A DNA stretch of 64,000 nucleotides from the NCBI RefSeq assembly GCF_035222485.1, contig NC_085923.1, positions 1,302,001-1,366,000 on the forward strand. Direction: 5' to 3'. Below are positions 56,307 through 64,000 of this stretch, one piece after another. This stretch comes from Podospora pseudoanserina. Lineage: Eukaryota; Ascomycota; Sordariomycetes; Sordariales; Podosporaceae. The translations under genes and the position numbers were made by a program. A model generated the notes under the pieces. It saw nothing but the letters and a program-made list of their open reading frames with translations. It was not told the DNA's origin and did no database searches. Numbering within the stretch: position 1 is the stretch's first letter; each line of letters starts with the position of its first letter.

Positions 56307-56867
56307 TTTGACTAATTTGGCCGCGGGTATTGCGGTTTTGTTCCGCAACGCGCTTTGAACCTAGAAGATTTGGGTACAGCCCAGCTAAAAGCAGAAGGAA
56401 ATAGAGGCAAGGCCGACTTGAACAGGAAGAGAAGGTCATCTATATAGGTTTTTGACCAACAAAGTGAATCGGTTGGAGCATTGAGCCCCATTCTTTACGT
56501 GCTCCATGAAAAACCCGCTCGTTGAGGGCTTGGGATGACTCGAGCAAGAAGGCTCTGAACCGTGGGAATTGGGGCTCCCTTAACCTAAATGACCGATGTG
56601 AAGCAGGATATCCCCACCGCAGGAGCATGGCAAGAGCACCTCTCGGGTTGCGTGTAAGCCAAGTATCTATCCAGGCTGCTCCAAGCTTCTTTACTGCTCC
56701 CAAATATCTTACCACCAGTGAATCCAACCTAGTCACTCCATACCAACCCTTCCAGTCCCTGCTCCCCGTTCTCTTGTTCCTCCATACCCCAACCCTCCAT
56801 AACAGCCAACCCCTACTCATCCCCATCCGCCCGCTCCCCAATAAGAAACTGATCACGCACCAACCTG
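56307..56867. other. Intergenic spacer
   Basis: 560 bp between the broken small gene and the F-box-type locus. Frames on both strands overlap (for example minus 56889-56440) without recognisable motifs. No feature is supported. Confidence 0.4.
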
Positions 56868-57592
56868 TCAACCTCCTCCGAACCACCATCCCCCACCTCC
56901 CCCAGTCTCACCACCGCCTCCTCCAACCTCCTCACCCTCTCCCCTCCTGAACGCCAGCCTCCTCATTCCCATTTCACTCCTCTTCACCCACCTCCTCTCC
57001 GCCTTTCGAAACCTGCCCATCCTCCTCTTCAACTCCTCAGCATTATCCACACACCCCTCACACTCCCTCCCGTTGAATCTAAAAAGCCCACACCCAGTAC
57101 ACCACTTCATTTCCTCCCTCTTGCTCTTCCACTCCTCATACGTCCCCCAAATCTCTCCCAATCCCGCAAAATTCTTAAAGTGACTCGGATGCCTTCGGCG
57201 CTTCACGCAACTCCAGCAGAAATTATTATAGTCCGCAGGTGTAGTACCCCAATCGAACCAAAGGCCCTTGGCCTCCAGCACCCAGGGCAAGCAACACGGT
57301 CAAAGTGGGAGGTCGCACCAGCGGCAAAACAGGCCGGTCAGCCAACACGGGCAGATTATAGCACCTGCGCCAGGTGGTGGCTTGCAACAAGTAGAGCGAC
57401 GAACAAGCCAAGGCCGGGTCTGGAAGCAAAAGGCGAAAGTACTTCGATACCCGGGACAGCGCCATCAACTCCTGGTAGGGCAGCAATGACAGTATCTTCT
57501 TGTGGAGAGGCAAGTCCAGTTTTTCAAACGGGGAGAGACGGAGCGGTTCGCTGGAGTAGGGAACCCAGCGGTCTGGGTGCATGGCTATGGTG
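56868..57592 (-). CDS. F-box-like protein, exon structure unresolved
   Basis: From ATG 57592 the minus strand encodes an F-box-like segment (FEKLDLPLHKKILSLLPYQE, then LMALSRVSKYFRLLLPDPAL) in a frame that stops at 57226. A second frame, open to 57290 and ending at 56868, supplies cysteine pairs (FCWSCVKRR, MKWCTGCGLFRFNGRECEGC) and a Gly-rich tail. Together they look like the fungal F-box plus zinc-ligand layout of the next gene, but I could not place a convincing intron joining them between 57230 and 57400. The locus could be an active two-exon gene or a frame-shifted relic. It lies 157 bp after its F-box neighbour on the same strand. Confidence 0.4.
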
Positions 57593-57749
57593 TTGAAAGG
57601 GGGGCAGATGATCCAAGTGTGAGGGGTGGGTTTTTGTCTGGTGCTGGGGGATAGGCGGTGGGTGGGTGGTGATGATGGTTGAGGGAGTGGTTGCGCCACA
57701 GGAGGGAGGAGCGACCCAGTCCCGTTCTTGATGGCCTCTTTTGCTTTCT

Positions 57750-58277
57750 TCAGCTGTTCATATTGTTGGTCGTACGCGGCGAGGGTGTTAATGTAGGGGC
57801 CCTGGGGAATTGGCTGTCTATGGGCATAGCGGCAACGTTGGCTCTTGAGCCTCCCCACCTCTCGCATCGAAGGCAGAGATACCACATCAGACCCTCTCTG
57901 GGGGCGCCGGTTCCCGGTGGGAGGAGCTTGTGTTTGATAAAACAATCGCAGCATACCTTTTGCTTCTTGCCGATGAGATCTTGACCGTATTTTCCTTTGG
58001 GACCGGTACGACGAGGGTCAATGATGGACTTTCTCGCGTGAAGGTGGGCACGGTAGCATGTAAACCTCTCGACTTCGTGACAGAAGTTGATTTTGGAAGA
58101 GTTGGGAAGCAAGGTATCAGGGTCGAGAGAGCAGTGGAAAGCCTGGCAGGTCTGCTTGAGGTGCAGGAGATCGCCATAGTCGAGATGGGTTGCTAGTTGA
58201 AAGGGGATATCGAGGGGTAAAGTCGTTAGAGTGAATGGTGCTGTGTCGGGCAAGGGCAGAGGTGTACGTTGCGCCAT
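57750..58277 (-). CDS. F-box domain protein (175 residues)
   Basis: Single exon from ATG 58277. The F-box lies at residues about 17-55 (TTLPLDIPFQLATHLDYGDL, LHLKQTCQAFHCSLDPDTLL). After it come CHEVERFTCYRAHLHARKS and two cysteine pairs, KVCCDCFIKH and YLCLRCERWGG, that may bind zinc. The layout is typical of the large family of short fungal F-box proteins without a known substrate. It would act as an SCF ligase adaptor. The C-terminus (TNNMNS) is low complexity. It forms a head-to-tail pair with the F-box-like locus at 56868-57592, suggesting local duplication. Confidence 0.68.
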   Translation of the reverse strand: MAQRTPLPLPDTAPFTLTTLPLDIPFQLATHLDYGDLLHLKQTCQAFHCSLDPDTLLPNSSKINFCHEVERFTCYRAHLHARKSIIDPRRTGPKGKYGQDLIGKKQKVCCDCFIKHKLLPPGTGAPREGLMWYLCLRCERWGGSRANVAAMPIDSQFPRAPTLTPSPRTTNNMNS

Positions 58278-58753
58278 GGTGATGACAGTCGAGGGTGACG
58301 AGGAACGGGGAAAACAGTAACAACTGGAAAATAATAAGTGCCCTCGTGCGGGTTGGAGAGCTGGCTCTTCTCACCGCTACAAATATGACCCCACTCTAGA
58401 TACCTACTGGTTTACAAAGGGAGGGTTGCTTCTGGTATATATTGCGGAGACGGTCTTGTTATCTCAGGAAGGTCAATTCAACAACGCTAGTCGTCAGGCA
58501 ACACATCAAAGTTGTGCCGAGTCACCCCACCAGTGCTTGGGACTTGAGAGCGAACCGGCTTTGGCTTTGCTGGCCCAGTCACTTCCTCTCGTCCCTCCCC
58601 CACAATCTCGGGATGCAGGCGATGGGCAGCAAGCATACCTGGCTAACCCAATGGAGGAACGAGGTAAATACATCTCAATGATACCTAATCAAAATTAGCA
58701 AAGTTTTAGGTAGTATAAAGACAAGCAACACAACGCTGGACATCTATTTCAAC
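58278..58753. other. Intergenic spacer
   Basis: 476 bp between the F-box gene start and the Zn2Cys6 gene stop. No supported feature. Confidence 0.5.
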
Positions 58754-61706
58754 CTAAAACATGTCCTTGATGTGCTGATACACGCTCTCATCGCCCAGTC
58801 CAACGACCCCCTGGACAAGCCCGAGTCCCTGACCCATATGCATATTGTTCCCATATCCCAAATCACCAGCAGACATTGCGCCAGTTTCCAAGCTCATACT
58901 CCTCATCACTGCCGTCGTCGGCACACTCCCGTTTACACCCAGTCCTGCATAGCCCTCGTAGATCCTCGACATTTCGGATTGCAATCTCAGGCCATTAGTC
59001 CGTTCGTCCACGTGCATCTGCTGTTGATGAGGCGTAGAAACAGCTGAGTTCGGGTGATGGCTCATCTCGCTGCCCCTAATCTGCGGACTGAACGGACTCA
59101 TGCTACTATGGCTTTGAGCGACCCCTCGGACTGAGGGCACTGTGCCAGCAGTCCGCGGGCTGCTTTGGCTGATGCTATGGCTCCTGCTTTGGTTGTAGTC
59201 ACTCGTGCTTTGATGACGATGTAACTGAGCAGCAGAGCCAGTCTTGGAGGGCTTGGTGGCCGAGGGCGAGGCAGCAAAGTCTTCCTCGAGACCGAGCCGA
59301 GGTGCAACGGCTTTGAGAGACCGTATCGTGCGCCAGAGTCGGTGGGACACCCATGATTTAGAGGACATGTCCCGTACGAGGTCGAGAGCCATGTAGAACT
59401 CTACCCGGCAATGCGAGCTGAACTCGACAGGGGCATGGGTGGAAGCGAGAAATAGAACGGCAATAGATGAGGTCAAGAACTGGTGGTAGAAGACCTGGCA
59501 GCGACGATAGAGACTCGTGGTTTGGTTGATGTGTGCCAGTAGCCGGATTGTTTGTTTGGCAAGGTCAACTGCTTTCTCAGCCCGTTGCATATTCTCGGCG
59601 ATGCTTGTGGCGCTGTGCAACACAGGTGTATACAGCCAGATGCGGACCTAGAACATGAAGTTAGCATAGGTTTAGGTTTGGATGACCAGGACAAAAAGCA
59701 CGCATACCTGATTCAGCCTCAATCTCGTCCATATTCTCACCCGCTGAACTTTATCAGTGGGACCACTAGGCATAGCAATCCTGTCACCATCGGATGGGTC
59801 TGTCTGGATCTCAGCTGGCACACTCTCATACCACTCCCAAATTTCCTGTTCCAGCGGCTCAAAATTATGAGCCTTCAAACCTCGGATAACAGCTGGCTCA
59901 AAGCAATCCACCAACTCCCAGATCTTGGCCGCTAGCTTGGAGTACCCAACCATTGCTACTAAAAAGGGGTAGTCATCCTGTACACGTCAATGTCACTTCA
60001 CTTTTGTGGTTTGCACACAGGAATTAAGACATACCGGCTTAGGTAACCCGGGATCAATCTTGTCATCATGATACACAAACGGCAGCCCGGTGCTGAAGCT
60101 CCATCTCCGGTCCAGAACATAGACGCTCCAGAAGGTCAGGAGTGCATTCCTTCTCACCGTTGGATCGGTGATATTTTGCAGTCCTTCCCTTCGGTGGAGA
60201 CCCAACTCGAGACACAGCCTTCCTACATGCCCAACCACTCGCCAGGCCAATACCTCGTCGTTAGACAAGTATCGATACCCGGCTACCAGCGCTAAGAACG
60301 GTAACTTGACGATATCGGCCGGCTCACTCATGAGCATTCGGTCAATGATCGGCTGTATACTCTCGTATAAGCGGGCGGCGCGCGCACTATTGCCGTGTTC
60401 CTCCACCACCAGGGCGCAGCAGAGGACAATCTTGAGGACTAATGTTTTCTGATCGTTAAGGTCCGGCAAAGTTTGCTGAGCGGCAGAGGAGTTTAGTTTG
60501 ACAGTTGCAAACCATGGGCCAAGCGATTGGGCATGTTGTTTGACAGTCTCGATGGGTATCACAGGGTACATGGCCCCAACTTCTTCCTCATGTAGCTCGC
60601 ATAACCGCAGCATTTCTGCTTCGTCGAATTCCAGGATAGGATCACGAGGGACAGCTGAGGGTGGAGAGGAGGATGCCAGTGGCGGAGGGGCTGCTAGGGG
60701 AGCTAGGGCCGGCGATGGATGCGGTGTTGGCTCTGTAGGCTGAGAAACGCTGTCCTCAGCCACGTCGGTATACCCCATTCTATGGAGCGTACTCTTGGCT
60801 ACATCGACAGTGAAGGCGATGCTCGTCGGTCCATGGAATGAGGATGGCACACGGTACCCAAGACGAGGCCTGGTCAGCGGAGGAAGGGTGGGAATGGGTG
60901 AGGGACTGCCTGTGGTTACTGGCGGAGGCAGGATATGATCGTGAATCGGGGCTAGACGCAGACTTGAAGTTTCCTGGCGAAGAGCATTCATGGCGCTGAA
61001 GAGATTGTCGACCTGTTCTTGCAGCCGAGTCACCTGGGCCGACATGTCCCTGAACTCATCCGAGTCCTTGAAGTTGGGACAGCAGTTGGGCGCGTACAAA
61101 CATTGTAGGTTGAGGTTGCCACATCGGTGACAGGGCGTCTGGCCGTTGCATTTGATCTTGCGGCGTTTGCACTCATTGCTATCATAAAGGTCAGAAACCA
61201 GGGTTGGAAGGGGTCTGAGACATAATATATGGCAGAAAACATAGCCCGACGTCGTACGATTCCAGAACGTGGCATGGGGCCCAATGCGGGACAGAGTCAC
61301 ATCGAGAGAGGAACAGCCTTACCAGGCGATCGAGGTGTACTGGATGACAGGGTTAATACAAGTGATCATAAAGGGTAGCTGCAGCTGTGCTGTAGGAGCG
61401 ACGCACTCTATTCCGCTTGCTCCTTTGCTGCTTGGCAGACACTTCACCATCCTCATCTGGCTCTGCCCTTCTTTTGGCATGGGAGGTGGTCGTGTTGGCG
61501 GACGTGGTGCCGCCTCCGTGCGACGACTCGAGTGGGAGTGGTGAGGCAGGTTGCGGTGCGGAATTGTCTCCGAGGGCGGAAAGCGACGACAGAGGCCCAC
61601 TGGGAGAATAGGCTGCTGGCGTCGACAGGCTCAATCCTGGAGCGGCAGATGACTGCGGAGCCAGGAACGAGCGCAGGTCGCTCACTTGGGTCTCAAGATG
61701 TTCCAT
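58754..61706 (-). CDS. Zn2Cys6 fungal-specific transcription factor
   Basis: Five exons on the minus strand, 61706-61407, 61339-61323, 61178-60035, 59977-59708 and 59647-58754, give 874 residues in a continuous frame. A Ser/Pro-rich N-terminus ends in KQQRSKRNR. The binuclear zinc cluster follows: YTSIACNECKRRKIKCNGQT, then PCHRCGNLNLQCLY, with all six cysteines present. A coiled coil lies after it (MSAQVTRLQEQVDNLFSAMN). The middle homology region contains LALVAGYRYLSNDEVLAWRV and LCLELGLHRREGLQ. The tail is Gln/Ser/Met-rich. Such regulators bind CGG-type sites in promoters. The 17-nt second exon carries the residues just before the first zinc Cys, whose codon is split by intron 2. The start at 61706 is preferred over an in-frame ATG at 61925 whose extension has no family character. 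Target genes unknown. Confidence 0.9.
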
Positions 61707-62113
61707 TGCAACACATGTGCCTTTTCTCCTGAAAGACCTCCCGGACACGCTCTCGTTTTCCACCTGAGAGCCAGCGAGCTGAGCAAAGGGGACAAGCCAC
61801 CCAAATGTCAGCACAATCCCTTTTGGCAGCGCGTCCACGTGATAAGGATTGCCGCTCTTTTCCGCCCTTTTGTCCTTCCAACTTCCTCTTGCTGTGTTCG
61901 ATGCCCTGGCACAATCGTACGCCATTCCAGATTGGTGCTAGTTTGGCTGGTAAAGCGGAGATCCCCGCGTTCTCCGGGGAAGCTATGACGCCTTGGCACG
62001 GCTCCCAGATATCGAAGCAACGACCAACATTTGATGCGTGGACGCCTACAACAAAGAATGATCCTACGTCTATTCTTCAACACCAAAAAGGCCTCCGGAC
62101 TATTTTACAGTAA
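61707..62113. other. Intergenic region: Zn2Cys6 promoter and fumarylacetoacetase 3' flank
   Basis: 407 bp. The N-terminal frame of the transcription factor stays open to an ATG at 61925 but lacks family-like residues. No other feature. Confidence 0.5.
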
Positions 62114-63506
62114 TCATCTCTGTGGGCCACCATAGATTGTTCCTGAACAGCGCCCAAACCCAACACGTACTCCCTTGCCGTCATCAGCACAAAATCCTCT
62201 CAGTGTAATGCTGTCACCATCCTTCAAAAACGTTCTGGCATTCATCCCGGCCAGCAATACTTCCTTCTTCCCGTTCTCAGTCATCTCCAGCAAGCTCCCC
62301 CTCTCCTCGACACCACCTGGGCCACTAATTGTCCCAGATCCAAGCAAGTCACCAGGACGCATCGAACAGCCACCCAGAGTATGATGCGCAATCATCTGTG
62401 GAAATGACCACATCAAATACTTCGAGCTTGTCCTTCCAATGGTAGTTGTGCTCCCATCAGCAGCTATAAAGTATATGTGTCAGTCTCATCCCCTCTTCCA
62501 GTTGACAATAACCAGGTCAACAGCACTCACTTGTCAAATCGACTTCCAACTTAATGTCAAACACTGTTTTATCCTCCTCGCCCTTCAAGTACTCTTGCAG
62601 TTCGGTCTTATTATCAATCTCAGTCTTCACCTTGAACGGCTCTAGCGCATCTGCCAGCACCACCCAGGCACTAATTGTCGTCCCGAAGTTCTTGCCATTG
62701 AACGGCCCCAGCGGCACATACTCCCAGGCCTGAATATCCCTCGCGCTCCAGTCGTTCAGGAGCACATAGCCAAAGATGTACTCCTCAGCCTGTTTCACAT
62801 CTACAGACTCGCCCATTTTGTTAGGTTTTGAGATGAAGCACCCAAGCTCAAGCTCGATATCCAGTTTCCTCGTAGGCCCAGTCACAGGTTGCTTTGGCTC
62901 AGCTTTCGGGTCCAGCAGTATCTGACCTACTGGCCTCCGAATTGGCGTCCCATCCACCACGATACTCGATGCCCTACCGTGGTATCCAACCGGTAAGTGC
63001 GTATAATTTGGCTGGAGGGCGTTTTCTGGCCCGCGGAACATGACACCAACCGCATAGGCATGGTGATAGCCTGCGTAGAAGTCGGTGTAGTCTCCAATTT
63101 CCATTGGAAGGTGCATCATAACATCGCTCAGCCTGCTCAAGGTTTTGGTCCTGGCATTCTCGTCATCCCTGAGGAGCTCTGCATATGGCGTGTCTTTGCG
63201 TAATAGATCCTGGAGTCCTTTTCGTACAATTCTGTGCACCGGCCGTCCAAGAGCAGCAAAACCGTTGAGGGTGGGTTGGCTTAGAGCATGGTCAAGCTGA
63301 TCAATATCAACACCTGAGAAGACGTCGGCGAGTTTCTCCTTGTTCACTATGGCCAGCCATGTTTTCAAGTCCAGTGCAAAGCCTCCAATGGCGATGGCTG
63401 GGCGGAGTGTTTGGTCCTCCGGAGTGCTGATGATGCCGAAGGGGATGTTGGCGAGAGAGAAGTCATTTGAGGGGCTGTAGTGGGAGATCCAGGATTCGTT
63501 AGCCAT
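62114..63506 (-). CDS. fahA: Fumarylacetoacetase (tyrosine catabolism)
   Basis: Two exons, 63506-62531 and 62463-62114, with a 67-nt intron (GTGAGT donor, TAG acceptor), giving 441 residues. It hydrolyses fumarylacetoacetate to fumarate and acetoacetate, the last step of phenylalanine/tyrosine breakdown, in the cytosol. FAH landmarks are SLANIPFGIISTPED, IGDYTDFYAGYHHAYAVGVM with the metal- and substrate-binding Asp, Tyr and His, LPVGYHGRASSIVVDGTP, LDIELELGCFI and FGYVLLNDWSARDIQAWEYV with further metal ligands. PLGPFNGKNFGTTISAWVV, IAHHTLGGCSMRPGDLLGSG and SGPGGVEERGSLLE complete the core. In many fungi it clusters with homogentisate dioxygenase and maleylacetoacetate isomerase; neither is in this window. 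Intact. Confidence 0.95.
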
Positions 63507-63942
63507 CTTGTCCGTAACTCGTAGTGCTTGGTCGTACAGGTGACTTTTGAATGAGTTGAAAGAGCTGTTCTAAACATTTATGGCTTATGCCGCTTGAAGA
63601 AGGGTGGTGCTTGAGTAACTCCAGTGCGGGACTGGCCCGATGGAAGCCGAGCACCCCACATTGGCCCGTTCCCCGCGATTCCACAGTTCCTTCGGCACTG
63701 CATGAATCCGCTCTCGGCCCGCAGCGACTAGACTGCCGGTAGGTAGCAATTAATGAACATTAATTTGAGGTTGTACGAAGTACCTGGGGATGTTGGTAAA
63801 CATTCTGTCGAAGGAAAGAAAAATGAAGAAAAAAACAATTGACCCAGGCCTCATTAGCTTGAATGGACGTGACCTCACCTGCTCACTCATTGAATCGCGT
63901 CCCAACACACAGCCTCCCAGATCTTCATCAGATCCCAACATC
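63507..63942. promoter_or_regulatory. Upstream region of fumarylacetoacetase
   Basis: About 440 bp. A run of AAAAAACAATT-like sequence lies near 63830. No operator was recognised and no gene is supported. Confidence 0.35.
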
Positions 63943-64000
63943 CACATCACACCTCTCGCCCACATCCCACCTCTCGCCCACATCCCACCTCTCGCCCACA
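63943..64000. repeat. 18-nt minisatellite running off the window end
   Basis: Two exact units CACATCCCACCTCTCGCC (63961-63978 and 63979-63996), preceded by one copy with a single mismatch and followed by the first four bases of another. The array continues past the window. Confidence 0.92.

Noticed and set aside
1-64000. Secondary-metabolite cluster, CRISPR array, rRNA or integrated virus
   Set aside because: No synthase-type genes, spaced direct repeats, 5S/18S/28S signatures or viral proteins were seen anywhere in the window.

Overview
The window is nuclear DNA from a filamentous ascomycete, most likely a Sordariomycete of the Sordariales type. The evidence is: compact genes with mostly 50-90 nt introns that carry GTRNGY-like donors, GCTAAC/CTAAC-type branch points and AG acceptors; GC-rich third positions; typical fungal families (SAM50, UBC6, G1 glutamic peptidases, Zn2Cys6 regulator, F-box/zinc proteins); and intron-bearing tRNA genes with T-run terminators. 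No bacterial features, CRISPR array, rRNA or recognisable complete transposon was seen.

Layout. 1-1.7 kb: divergent 5' end of SAM50 (minus) and complete UBC6 (plus). 1.7-4.7 kb: intergenic with one small zinc-protein remnant. 4.7-7.3 kb: GH2 beta-mannosidase. About 9.5 kb: a spliced 23-residue metallothionein-like gene. 9.9-16 kb: a UFD1/zinc-finger/UBA-like protein and, divergent from it, a six-exon F-box/zinc protein. 17.5-18.6 kb: secreted G1 glutamic peptidase. 21.8-25.6 kb: MFS sugar/quinate-type transporter divergent from an Ldh2-family dehydrogenase, perhaps a catabolic pair. 25.8-30.1 kb: ARP6 and a Trf4-type poly(A) polymerase. 32-39.6 kb: hexose transporter, aldo-keto reductase, tRNA-Arg(CCU), DHA1-type drug transporter. 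40.4-41.7 kb: broken fructosamine-kinase gene. About 42.2 kb: tRNA-Glu(CUC). 42.4-49.7 kb: two lineage-type hypothetical proteins and a multi-pass membrane protein with a VADGFQM-repeat tail. 51.7-53.9 kb: copper amine oxidase. 54.3-58.3 kb: a G1-peptidase-like protein lacking the catalytic Gln, a disrupted small secreted-protein gene, and two F-box-type loci. 58.8-63.5 kb: Zn2Cys6 transcription factor and fumarylacetoacetase.

The genes are mostly housekeeping and nutrient-acquisition functions, not one pathway. Themes are plant-polymer/sugar use (beta-mannosidase, sugar transporters, secreted peptidase), ubiquitin (UBC6, UFD1-domain protein, F-box proteins) and nuclear RNA/chromatin (ARP6, Trf4). 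No clear new multi-gene system stands out. The most unusual items are the tiny metallothionein, 7-nt and 17-nt micro-exons that split zinc-ligand motifs, a likely GC-AG intron, a repeated VADGFQM tail motif, a G1-fold protein without its catalytic Gln, and two disrupted host genes. All exon boundaries were derived by eye from splice signals and reading-frame continuity.
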